5,820 bases of DNA from Anaerolineales bacterium. Lineage in GTDB: Bacteria > Chloroflexota > Anaerolineae > Anaerolineales > UBA4823. Positions within the stretch are counted from its first letter, which is position 1. Every line of letters starts with the position of its first letter. A program made the translations under genes and the position numbers. The stretch is from contig JADYYC010000260.1 in NCBI GenBank assembly GCA_020853835.1, positions 1-5,820 on the forward strand. Reading direction: 5' to 3'. Under the pieces are notes generated by a model. The model had not been told where the DNA came from. It did not search any database and saw only the letters and a list, made by a program, of their open reading frames with translations. Positions 1 to 5,506 of this stretch are shown one piece after another.

Positions 1-15
1 GGCGCGGAGGGTGAG

Positions 16-21
16 AGGAGG
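16..21 (+). promoter_or_regulatory. Shine-Dalgarno sequence of mprF, unusually close to ATG
   Basis: AGGAGG lies directly before the ATG at 24, leaving only two bases between them, closer than the usual 5-9. Pairing through the overlapping GAGAGG at 13-18 would give a more normal five-base gap. No other in-frame ATG or GTG near the start has a better site, so ATG 24 is kept. Any promoter for this gene lies left of the window. Confidence 0.7.
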
Positions 22-23
22 CG

Positions 24-2723
24 ATGGTACGACGGGTCATTTTGATTGCGTTGACGCTGCTCTTTGTCTGGCTGGTCGCGGCGCACCTGCCCGAGCTGAG
101 ACAGCTTGAGGGCGCGCTGGCGCAGGCCAGTTGGGGCTGGGCGCTCGCAGCCGTGGCGGCGCAGCTCGCCTACTACCTGGTCTCCACCGGGTCGTTTCAG
201 GCCGCCTTTTACACGGTCGAGATCTCGACCGGGCTGCTGGAGCTGCTGCCGGTGGTGCTGGGGTCGCTGTTTGTGAACGTGGCCGTGCCCGCCGGCGGGG
301 CGGGGGGCGCGGCGCTCTTCACCGAGAACCTCTCGCGGCGCGGCAAACCGGCCGCTCGGGCCGCGGCGGGGGTGCTGCTCCAGATTATCGCCGATTACAG
401 CGCCTTCACGCTGCTGCTCATCCCGGGGCTGGCGTTCCTCTTCATCCGGCACGACCTGCAAATCTACGAGGTGGTCGCGGCGCTGATCCTGCTCGGATTT
501 ATGCTCGGGCTGAGCGGGGTGCTGCTGCTCGGCCTGTGGAACCCGGACGCCCTCAGAAGGCTGCTCGACGCCGTGCAGCGGCTGGTGGTGGGGCTGCTGC
601 GCCGCTTCAAGCGCGATTTCAGCCTGGGCGACGGCTGGGCCGAGCGCAACGCGGCCGAGTTCAACGCCGCCGCCGCGGCCGTCGCCGCGCACCCCGGTCG
701 GCTCGCCCTGGCCGTCCTGGCCGCGCTGGGCGCCCACCTGCTGGACGTGCTCACGCTCTACCTGCTCTTCCGCGGCTTCAGCCAGGCCATAAGCCTGGGG
801 GCCCTGGTGGCGGGCTTTGCGGTGGGGGTGCTCTTCTGGGTCGTCTCGATCACCCCCCAGGGCATCGGTATGGTGGAGGGGATGATGACCCTCGCCTACA
901 CCTCGCTCGGGGTTCCGGCGGCGGTTGCAGCCGCAGTCACGCTCGCCTTTCGCGGGCTGACCTTCTGGATCCCGATGCTGCTGGGGTTTTTCGCCGTCCG
1001 CTCCACGCTCTCGTTCCAGCCCCGGCGGCGCTCGCTCGCCGACGCCTGGGGGGTGCGGCTGACGGCCCTGCTCGTAGCGGCGATGGGGGTGGTCAACGTC
1101 CTGTCTGCCGTCACGCCCTCGCTGGCCGAGCGGCGCCACATCCTGGAGGAAGTCTCGCCGCTGCTGGTTCGCCGCGGCGGGCATCTCACCGCGGCGCTGG
1201 CGGGTTTTGCGCTGCTGCTGCTGGCGCAAGGCTTGTGGCGGCGCAAACGGGTAGCCTGGCTGCTCACGCTGGCGGTCCTGGTCGTCTCAGCGATCAGCCA
1301 CCTGGTCAAAGGGCTGGACTACGAGGAGGCGCTGCTCGCGGCGGGGCTGGCGCTGCTGCTGTGGGTTATGCGCCACCACTTTCACGCCCGCTCTGACCCG
1401 CCCTCCATCCGCCAGGGGCTGATCGTGCTGATCGGGGCGTTTCTGTTCACGCTCGCCTACGGCATGCTCGGCTTCTACCTGCTCGACCGGCACTTCAAGG
1501 TGCATTACGGGTGGCTGGACGCGCTGCGTCAGACGGTGGTGATGTTCACCGCCTTTTACGACCCCGGTTTACAGCCGCTCACCCGCTTTGGCCACTTTTT
1601 TGGCAACTCAATCTACGCCGTCGGCGCGGTCACGTTTGGCTTCGCCGCGTGGAGCCTGCTGCGCCCCGTCCTGCGCCGCGGGCAGCCCGCCACCGAGGCG
1701 GAGCGCCTGACGGCGCAGCGGATCCTCGAACAGCACGCCTGCTCGTCGCTGGCGCGCCTGGCATTGCTCGACGACAAGAGCTACTTCTTCACCCCCGGCG
1801 GCTCGCTCGTCACGTACAGCCTCTCGGGGCGGACGGCCGTCACCCTGGGAGACCCGGTCGGGCCGCGCGAAGACCTGCCCGCCGCGATCGAGGGCTTCAA
1901 AGCGCTGTGCGCCCGCAACGATTGGATCCCCTGTTTCTACGAGACCATGCCGGAAACGCTCGACCTTTACCGGGCGGCCGGCTTCGAGGCGGTCTGCGTC
2001 GGCGATGAAGGGATCGTCAACCTGGAGACCTTCACGCTCGAGGGCGGGGCGGCCAAGGGCATGCGCAGCGCGGTCAACCGCCTCACCAGGCTCGGACATA
2101 AATTCGAGGTGCACCCGCCGCCGGTCTCAGACGAGCTGCTGGAGGAGCTGCGCCAGATCAGCGACGAGTGGCTCACCAACATGCACGGCGGCGAGAAGCG
2201 CTTCTCGCTGGGCTGGTTCGACGACGACTACGTCCGCAGCACGCCCATCGCGGCGGTCGTGACCCCCGAGGGGTGGATCAGCGCCTTTGCCAACATCACC
2301 ACCGAATACTGCCCCGACGAGATCACGATCGACCTGATGCGGCGCCGCGGCCAGGTCGAGAACGGGACGATGGAGTACCTCTTCGTGGGGCTGTTTCAAT
2401 GGGCGAAGGCGCAGGGCTACCGGCGCTTTAACCTGGGCCTCAGCTCGCTGGCGGGCGTGGGCGAAAGCCCGCAGGACCCCTCGGTCGAGCGCCTGCTGCA
2501 CTTCATCTACGAAAACATCAACCAGTTTTACAACTTCAAAGGGCTGCACGCGTTCAAAGCGAAATTCCAACCCGAGTGGTCGCCGCGCTACCTGGTCTAT
2601 CCAGACAAGGCCGCGATGGCGGGCTGCTGGATGGCGGTGGTGCGGCTAAATTCGGGGCCGGAAAACCTGCTGCCGGGCTACCTGCGCCCGGCGAAACGTC
2701 TGGGCGCAGGCAAGCCCGCTTGA
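24..2723 (+). CDS. mprF: Bifunctional phosphatidylglycerol aminoacyltransferase/flippase (MprF)
   Basis: Integral membrane enzyme that transfers an amino acid (classically lysine, in some families alanine) from aminoacyl-tRNA to phosphatidylglycerol and flips the product to the outer leaflet, lowering negative surface charge and giving resistance to cationic peptides. The 899 residues show about 14 hydrophobic segments: a UPF0104-like flippase half (about 1-325, with the glycine-rich PAGGAGG at 89-95), a basic cytosolic link around 335, and a second membrane block (about 345-550). A soluble DUF2156-type catalytic domain follows (about 555-880). In it I see GDPVG 609-613, R681-N685-R686, the GGEKRFSLGWFD block 722-733, IDLMR 769-773, MEYLF 783-787, FNLGLSSLAGVG 802-813 and YNFKGLHAFKAKF then PRYLVYP, 836-860. 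All are hallmarks of the MprF C-terminal domain. Length is slightly above the usual 840-880. The amino acid used cannot be read from sequence. No resistance or two-component genes are adjacent. Confidence 0.95.
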   Translation: MVRRVILIALTLLFVWLVAAHLPELRQLEGALAQASWGWALAAVAAQLAYYLVSTGSFQAAFYTVEISTGLLELLPVVLGSLFVNVAVPAGGAGGAALFTENLSRRGKPAARAAAGVLLQIIADYSAFTLLLIPGLAFLFIRHDLQIYEVVAALILLGFMLGLSGVLLLGLWNPDALRRLLDAVQRLVVGLLRRFKRDFSLGDGWAERNAAEFNAAAAAVAAHPGRLALAVLAALGAHLLDVLTLYLLFRGFSQAISLGALVAGFAVGVLFWVVSITPQGIGMVEGMMTLAYTSLGVPAAVAAAVTLAFRGLTFWIPMLLGFFAVRSTLSFQPRRRSLADAWGVRLTALLVAAMGVVNVLSAVTPSLAERRHILEEVSPLLVRRGGHLTAALAGFALLLLAQGLWRRKRVAWLLTLAVLVVSAISHLVKGLDYEEALLAAGLALLLWVMRHHFHARSDPPSIRQGLIVLIGAFLFTLAYGMLGFYLLDRHFKVHYGWLDALRQTVVMFTAFYDPGLQPLTRFGHFFGNSIYAVGAVTFGFAAWSLLRPVLRRGQPATEAERLTAQRILEQHACSSLARLALLDDKSYFFTPGGSLVTYSLSGRTAVTLGDPVGPREDLPAAIEGFKALCARNDWIPCFYETMPETLDLYRAAGFEAVCVGDEGIVNLETFTLEGGAAKGMRSAVNRLTRLGHKFEVHPPPVSDELLEELRQISDEWLTNMHGGEKRFSLGWFDDDYVRSTPIAAVVTPEGWISAFANITTEYCPDEITIDLMRRRGQVENGTMEYLFVGLFQWAKAQGYRRFNLGLSSLAGVGESPQDPSVERLLHFIYENINQFYNFKGLHAFKAKFQPEWSPRYLVYPDKAAMAGCWMAVVRLNSGPENLLPGYLRPAKRLGAGKPA

Positions 2724-2763
2724 AGGGGGTTAAAAGTCAGTTATAAGACGGTTACGGGGGAGC

Positions 2764-3234
2764 TTAGCCGGCGGGCTTGAATTCGAGCGTGCCGCCGTCG
2801 GCAAAGAGGTCGATAAACAGGTTGCCGTCCTTGAAGAAATAGATCGCGGCTGAGCTGAGGTACTGCACGAAGTCGTTGCTGCGCGAGCCGGGGGGACAGG
2901 CGGCCAGGGTCATCGGGCCAGGCTGGAGCTTCAGGCTGCTGTCGTCGGCGGTGTAGGTGAGGATGGCGTTGTTGCAATCGGCGACGACGTTGGCTTTGCC
3001 GTCGGCGTTGAAGGTGATCTGATAGCTCTGCGGGTTGTCGATCTGGAATTTATCGACCGGGTTGGTGAACCCGACCCACTGCCAGGGATGGGCTTTCAAC
3101 GCCTCGAGCGGGGTGCTCGGGGCGACCGTCGCGGCTGGCTTGGGCGCGCAGGCGGCTAACAGCGCCCCGCCCAACAGGGCGATCACGAGCAGGGACTGCG
3201 GCAGCAACGTCTTTCTCATTCGGGGTAATCTCAT
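2764..3234 (-). CDS. META/HslJ-like lipoprotein
   Basis: Predicted exported lipoprotein of 156 residues. The N-terminus has basic residues (R2, R5, R7, K8), a hydrophobic stretch (15-26) and the lipobox L-A-A-C with the lipidated cysteine at C29, followed by an Ala/Pro-rich linker. Residues 51-153 fit the META (HslJ-like) pattern: W51/W53 at the start, YQITFNADGKA 71-81, ADCNN 85-89, a Tyr-containing strand, TLAACPPGS 109-117, a short helix ending AAIYF, and a closing strand pair ending LEFKP. C87 and C113 occupy the two conserved cysteine positions of the family. META domains are found in secreted and outer-surface proteins; a biochemical role is mostly unknown, and I do not assign one. Start M1 is chosen over M6 because a strong Shine-Dalgarno sits five bases upstream of M1 and none before M6. 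It converges with mprF, 40 bases away, and is transcribed alone. Confidence 0.87.
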   Translation of the reverse strand: MRLPRMRKTLLPQSLLVIALLGGALLAACAPKPAATVAPSTPLEALKAHPWQWVGFTNPVDKFQIDNPQSYQITFNADGKANVVADCNNAILTYTADDSSLKLQPGPMTLAACPPGSRSNDFVQYLSSAAIYFFKDGNLFIDLFADGGTLEFKPAG

Positions 3235-3239
3235 TTTCT

Positions 3240-3245
3240 CTCCTT
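3240..3245 (-). promoter_or_regulatory. Shine-Dalgarno of the lipoprotein gene
   Basis: Read on the minus strand this is AAGGAG, five bases before the ATG at 3234-3232, embedded in AAAAAGGAGAGAAA. It decides the start: the in-frame ATG five codons later (3219-3217) is preceded by CCCCGA and has no such site. Confidence 0.8.
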
Positions 3246-3264
3246 TTTGGTTGGTTGACGTGAA

Positions 3265-3270
3265 ATTTTA
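3265..3270 (-). promoter_or_regulatory. Putative -10 box of the lipoprotein gene
   Basis: Minus-strand TAAAAT, one mismatch from TATAAT, in the only AT-rich patch upstream of the lipoprotein. It would place the transcription start near 3258 and give a leader of roughly 24 bases carrying the Shine-Dalgarno. A -35 element at 17-base spacing (CGCACA) is poor, so the call rests mainly on position and base composition. Confidence 0.35.
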
Positions 3271-3337
3271 CACTATTTTGCGCGTTCTGTGCGCGCCATC
3301 CTGCGCCGGGGAGCTAGGCGCGCGCCTTGCCCCCCTG

Positions 3338-3355
3338 ACATTTCGAACCGCCGCT
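3338..3355 (-). repeat. Truncated end of the 83-bp element
   Basis: GACATTTCGAACCGCCGC matches the first 18 bases of the full copy that begins 25 bases later in 17 of 18 positions, then stops. Both are preceded by CCCT or CCCCT. It reads as an eroded or partial copy abutting the intact one. Confidence 0.6.
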
Positions 3356-3362
3356 TCTCCCT

Positions 3363-3445
3363 GTCATTTCGAACCGCCGCCAGGCGGTGAGAAATCCTGG
3401 CATTCGTCGCTCAAGATTTCTCCTCGCTTCGCTCGTCGAAATGAC
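3363..3445 (-). repeat. 83-bp palindromic repeat element, copy 1 (inverted)
   Basis: Bounded by GTCATTTCGA and its exact complement TCGAAATGAC; flanking CCT and AGG extend the outer stem to 13 bp. Read on the minus strand it contains, in order, the outer arm, a CGAGCGAAGCGAGG strand, an inner stem GAGAAATC/GATTTCTC around a variable loop, a small hairpin ACCGCC-TGGC-GGCGGT, and the second outer arm. Aligned without gaps it matches copy 2 at 73 of 83 positions and copy 3 at 72 of 83. It encodes nothing convincing and looks like a MITE/REP-type interspersed element; no mobilising enzyme is visible. Confidence 0.85.
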
Positions 3446-3455
3446 AGGAGGGCAG

Positions 3456-3490
3456 CCCCCTCTCCCCCTGGGGGAGGGCCGGGGTGAGGG
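3456..3490 (+). repeat. CCCTCTCCC/GGGTGAGGG hairpin repeat, copy 1
   Basis: Pyrimidine-rich arm, then purine-rich arm, then GGGGTGAGGG. The hairpin pairs TCCCCC (3463-3468) with GGGGGA (3470-3475), and its outer bases pair further with one wobble. This is a diverged member of the family whose clean copy lies at 3517-3553. Repeats of this composition are common between genes in many GC-rich bacteria and are often mistaken for proteins rich in PHPNPLP. Confidence 0.65.
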
Positions 3491-3506
3491 CGCTCGTCGA
3501 AATGAC
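3491..3506 (-). repeat. Truncated end of the 83-bp element
   Basis: CGCTCGTCGAAATGAC is identical to the last 16 bases of copy 1 (3430-3445) and is followed by GG, but lacks the rest of the element. It sits between two members of the CCCTCTCCC family, so the repeats are interleaved. Confidence 0.65.
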
Positions 3507-3516
3507 GGCGCGGAAG

Positions 3517-3553
3517 CCCTCTCCCGCTTGCGGGAGAGGGTTTGGGTGAGGGC
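3517..3553 (+). repeat. CCCTCTCCC/GGGTGAGGG hairpin repeat, copy 2 (37 bp)
   Basis: Perfect 11-base arms, CCCTCTCCCGC (3517-3527) and GCGGGAGAGGG (3530-3540), around TT, followed by TTTGGGTGAGGGC. The complement of 5454-5490 matches it at 36 of 37 bases, so the two copies are inverted and flank the PP-loop gene. As RNA it would form a very stable stem-loop, but the following Ts are only three long, so it is not called a terminator. Confidence 0.8.
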
Positions 3554-3630
3554 CTAATCCGCGCAATCCTCGTCGAGGGTTTGGGTGAGGGTTCAAGCAG
3601 GGCAATCGTCGAAGAGGGTTTGGGTGAGGG
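3541..3630 (+). repeat. 39-bp tandem array ending in a partial third unit
   Basis: TTTGGGTGAGGG recurs at 3541, 3580 and 3619, exactly 39 bases apart. The two complete units (3541-3579 and 3580-3618) match at about 30 of 39 positions, sharing also GCAATC and the closing GAGGG. The third unit is recognisable only for its first 12 bases. The array grows out of the tail of the hairpin repeat at 3517-3553, so it is probably a local amplification of that tail. Because 39 is a multiple of three it also yields a repetitive but meaningless open frame. Confidence 0.7.
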
Positions 3631-3658
3631 CGCATCAACGCACCGAAACCCATTTCTA

Positions 3659-3692
3659 GGACACAGATTCTCACGGATTCACACAGATCGAG
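3659..3692 (+). repeat. ACACAGATT...CACACAGAT repeat, copy 1 (34 bp)
   Basis: Starts GGACACAGATT and ends CACACAGATCGAG. It matches the complement of 5622-5655 at 31 of 34 bases, and a diverged copy lies at 5165-5190. It is internally built of related short blocks (CACAGATT, CACGGATT, CACACAGAT). Six bases after it comes the AGACTTCCGAAGTCT palindrome, an order mirrored on the far side of the gene. Confidence 0.75.
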
Positions 3693-3698
3693 GTGATG

Positions 3699-3731
3699 AG
3701 ACTTCCGAAGTCTCTGAGACTTCGGAAGTCT
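3699..3731. repeat. Double palindrome AGACTTCCGAAGTCT, hairpin-forming
   Basis: AGACTTCCGAAGTCT (3699-3713) and AGACTTCGGAAGTCT (3717-3731) are each near-palindromes and are exact complements of one another, separated by CTG. The stretch can therefore fold either as two small six-bp hairpins or as one long hairpin with 15-bp arms. It lies 36 bases upstream of the TATAAT box of the PP-loop gene. A terminator is unlikely because no T-run follows on either strand. Because a single copy recurs at 5600-5614, it looks like a dispersed repeat and not a dedicated operator. Confidence 0.75.
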
Positions 3732-3766
3732 GAGATACGTCCCCGCTCTTCCCAACCTGAACAGGA

Positions 3767-3772
3767 TATAAT
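3767..3772 (+). promoter_or_regulatory. TATAAT -10 box of the PP-loop gene
   Basis: Perfect TATAAT ending 11 bases before the ATG at 3784. Transcription would start around 3779, leaving a leader of about five bases. No convincing -35 element is seen at 16-18 base spacing and there is no TG extension. The lack of any Shine-Dalgarno before ATG 3784 agrees with a nearly leaderless message. Confidence 0.5.
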
Positions 3773-3783
3773 TTCCGCAACCC

Positions 3784-5154
3784 ATGAACGTTTCAGCTAA
3801 AGATCCAACAATGCTCGCAAACGAGCCAGTCGATGATTTGCTTTCCCCCGCCGACAGCCTGGACTACTGGCGCCAACGCAAGGCCGCCGGCCTGGCGCGG
3901 GCGAACCTGCTGCCCCTCGCCGCCGAGCTCGGGGCCGGCATCAACTGGCTTACCATTACGGCCATCCTGCTCATCGGCGAGCCGTTTGAAGGCCTCTCTC
4001 CCTTCAACGGGATCAGCCTGCGCGCCTTTAGCGAAGATGTCCTCAGCGCCCCGCGGGAGCCGCAGCGCTACCGGCGGATCGAAGACCTCTACGAACGGCT
4101 GGACGAGATTGTGCGCGGCGCGATCCGCCTCATTCCGGAGGACATGCCTGCCGTCATCGGGCTCTCAGGCGGGCGCGACTCGCGCCACATCCTGTTTGCC
4201 CACCTGGCCGAGGGGCGTCCGCTGCCGCGCCTGGTCACCGCCCGGCACTTCATCAACGGATTGAGCGAGCGCGATCTGGCCGCGGCTCAGATGGTCGCCG
4301 CCCGGCTGGGTGCGCCGCACACCGTAGTCGACCAGCCCGGCGATCGTTTCCGCCCCGAATGGGACAAAAACCTGATGATCGGTCTGCAGAACCTGCAGCA
4401 CTCCTGGGGCATCGCCCTGGCGCGGGAGCTGGCGGGGCCGGAGGCGCTTTACGACGGCCTGAGCGGCGGGATCCTTTTTGGGCGCGGACGCAGCGTGGCG
4501 TCGTTCCCGGGCAGGGCCGAACCGAGGCGCCCCCCATTTGCGGACATGCGCGCACACCTGTTGAAGATGCTTGTCGACCGGCCACTCGAACTTCTGCGTC
4601 CCTGGGCGCCCCCGCACCTGATCTCTCCAGAGGTCTTGCAGACCATCCGTGACATGCTCCTGACGAGCTTTTCGCGCTATGAACAGTTTCCCAACCCGCT
4701 GTCGCTTTTCAGCTACGATCAGCTCACCCGCCGCATTACCCCGCACTTCACCTTTGGGATGATGCCAAACGAGGTCGTCGTATGTCCTTACGATACGCGC
4801 GAGATGCTCCATTTTGCTTTTTCGCTGCCCTGGGAGGTTTCATGCGACTGGCGCTTTCAGGATAAAGCGCTCGCGCACTGCTACCCGCAGTACGCTGATC
4901 TGCCCTTCGGCAGCGATCTGGAGACGCCTCCGCCGGCCTGGACGCCCGACGAGCAAAGCGAGGCGGCGAGCTGGGGGCGCCTGCGTCCCTTGCTCGCCCC
5001 GCGCCTCAGTCCCGCCGGGTTGGAGTACCTGGATAAGTCGCCTCGCAGTTTGAGGACTGTCCAGAGCGCGACTCTGCTCGCCCAGGCGTATTTCTGGGAC
5101 GAGCACGGCTACCTGCCGGATGCAGCGACGTTTTTCGGCCCCGAGGGGGCGTAG
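3784..5154 (+). CDS. Stand-alone asparagine-synthetase-like PP-loop ATPase
   Basis: 456-residue soluble protein resembling the synthetase (C-terminal) half of asparagine synthetase B, which adenylates a carboxylate and replaces AMP with an amine. The PP-loop SGGRDSR is at 128-134, TARHFINGLSERD at 152-164 matches the next conserved block, YDGLSGGILFG at 223-233 the second phosphate-site region, and PYDTREMLHFAFSLP 335-349 with DK at 360-361 the C-terminal signature. Residues about 50-85 resemble only the tail of the glutaminase domain. There is no N-terminal nucleophile Cys, so ammonia would have to come from elsewhere or another amine is used. In the second phosphate region the family's usual acidic GGDE is GGIL, so activity may differ. 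ATG 3784 is chosen from the TATAAT position; ATG 3811 is the alternative, also without a Shine-Dalgarno. The gene stands alone between repeat clusters, and its substrate is unknown. Confidence 0.82.
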   Translation: MNVSAKDPTMLANEPVDDLLSPADSLDYWRQRKAAGLARANLLPLAAELGAGINWLTITAILLIGEPFEGLSPFNGISLRAFSEDVLSAPREPQRYRRIEDLYERLDEIVRGAIRLIPEDMPAVIGLSGGRDSRHILFAHLAEGRPLPRLVTARHFINGLSERDLAAAQMVAARLGAPHTVVDQPGDRFRPEWDKNLMIGLQNLQHSWGIALARELAGPEALYDGLSGGILFGRGRSVASFPGRAEPRRPPFADMRAHLLKMLVDRPLELLRPWAPPHLISPEVLQTIRDMLLTSFSRYEQFPNPLSLFSYDQLTRRITPHFTFGMMPNEVVVCPYDTREMLHFAFSLPWEVSCDWRFQDKALAHCYPQYADLPFGSDLETPPPAWTPDEQSEAASWGRLRPLLAPRLSPAGLEYLDKSPRSLRTVQSATLLAQAYFWDEHGYLPDAATFFGPEGA

Positions 5155-5164
5155 ATTTTTGGGG

Positions 5165-5190
5165 GGACACGGATTTTCAGGGATGCACAG
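5165..5190 (+). repeat. ACACAGATT repeat, diverged copy
   Basis: GGACACGGATTTTCA followed by GGGATGCACAGG, aligned with 3659-3685 with a handful of substitutions and in the same orientation. It begins ten bases after the stop codon of the PP-loop gene. Confidence 0.5.
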
Positions 5191-5253
5191 GGCTTTTTTA
5201 GGTTAGCAAATTGCCGCCCTGTGTCGTAAATTCGACATCTTCAGACTGTTCCT

Positions 5254-5263
5254 GTCATTTCGA
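5254..5263 (+). repeat. Remnant end of the 83-bp element
   Basis: Exact outer arm GTCATTTCGA preceded by CCT, as in copy 1, with nothing further of the element. GTCATCACGACG at 5281 and ATTATTTCGACG at 5312 are each 10 of 12 matches to the same end, giving a short series of degenerate ends spaced 27 and 31 bases apart. Confidence 0.45.
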
Positions 5264-5328
5264 TAAAAGCCAGCCACCCTGTCATCACGACGCGCGCGCC
5301 GCTCTCCTCCCATTATTTCGACGCGCGC

Positions 5329-5349
5329 GCCCTCACCCGGGGTGAGGGC
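5329..5349. repeat. GCCCTCACC hairpin
   Basis: Perfect nine-base arms GCCCTCACC (5329-5337) and GGTGAGGGC (5341-5349) around CGG. It is made of the GGTGAGGGC tail motif of the CCCTCTCCC repeat family in both orientations, perhaps two tails fused head to head. The T-run needed for a terminator is absent. Confidence 0.6.
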
Positions 5350-5353
5350 CGTT

Positions 5354-5436
5354 TCCTCTTCGACGAGCGCAGCGAGGAGAAATCTTGAACGACGCGCGCC
5401 AAGATTTCTCACCGCCTGGCGGCGGTTCGAAATGAC
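5354..5436 (+). repeat. 83-bp palindromic repeat element, copy 2
   Basis: Same length as copy 1 and opposite in orientation. The left outer arm is degraded (TCCTCTTCGA instead of GTCATTTCGA) while the right arm, the ACCGCC-TGGC-GGCGGT hairpin and the inner stem are intact. The inner stem is the longest of the three copies, 11 perfect pairs (GAGAAATCTTG with CAAGATTTCTC). The 12-base loop is GC-rich and differs from the other copies. Confidence 0.8.
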
Positions 5437-5453
5437 GGAGGGGCCCTGCTTAG

Positions 5454-5490
5454 GCCCTCACCCCAACCCTCTCCCGCAAGCGGGAGAGGG
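5454..5490 (-). repeat. CCCTCTCCC/GGGTGAGGG hairpin repeat, copy 3 (inverted)
   Basis: Begins GCCCTCACCCCAA and continues with perfect 11-base arms CCCTCTCCCGC (5467-5477) and GCGGGAGAGGG (5480-5490) around AA. Its complement differs from 3517-3553 at a single base. It sits exactly between copies 2 and 3 of the 83-bp element. Confidence 0.8.
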
Positions 5491-5506
5491 GGCGCCAGGC
5501 CCTCCC

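Larger units (their letters stand above)
5155..5353. other. Intergenic stretch after the PP-loop gene; no gene seen
   Basis: Contains a diverged ACACAGATT repeat directly behind the stop codon, a T-run in GGCTTTTTTAGG (5191-5202) with no proper stem before it, a small TGTCG/CGACA hairpin (5222-5237), several remnants of the 83-bp element end (best at 5254-5263, weaker at 5281 and 5312) and alternating CG tracts (CGCGCGCG). No confident terminator for the PP-loop gene was found. Confidence 0.6.

Noticed and set aside
1..23. Tail of an upstream gene ending at TGA 12-14 or overlapping mprF at TGA 43-45
   Set aside because: Only a few codons are available in each frame and nothing distinguishes a real coding end from chance.
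131..1396. 421-codon plus-strand frame and other long alternative frames inside mprF and the PP-loop gene
   Set aside because: They are Ala/Arg/Gly-rich shadows of high-GC coding sequence in other frames, with no recognisable domains.
2711..2779. Nine-base inverted repeat CAAGCCCGC/GCGGGCTTG across the convergent gene ends, as a shared terminator
   Set aside because: The loop would be 51 bases and no T-run follows either arm. Both arms lie in coding sequence ending in similar Lys-Pro-Ala codons, which can explain the match.
3541..3630. CRISPR array
   Set aside because: Only 12-17 bases are well conserved, the intervening segments also resemble each other, and there are just two full units and no cas genes.
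3411..3785. Long minus-strand open frame of 124 codons containing PHPNPLPQAGEG-type strings
   Set aside because: It is the translation of the CCCTCTCCC, 39-bp and 83-bp repeats. Such strings are a well-known artefact of GC-rich intergenic repeats, and the frame has no Shine-Dalgarno or family resemblance.
5186..5223. CACAGGGC/GCCCTGTG inverted repeat as terminator of the PP-loop gene
   Set aside because: The eight-base stem has a 22-base loop and the T-run lies inside the loop, not behind the stem.
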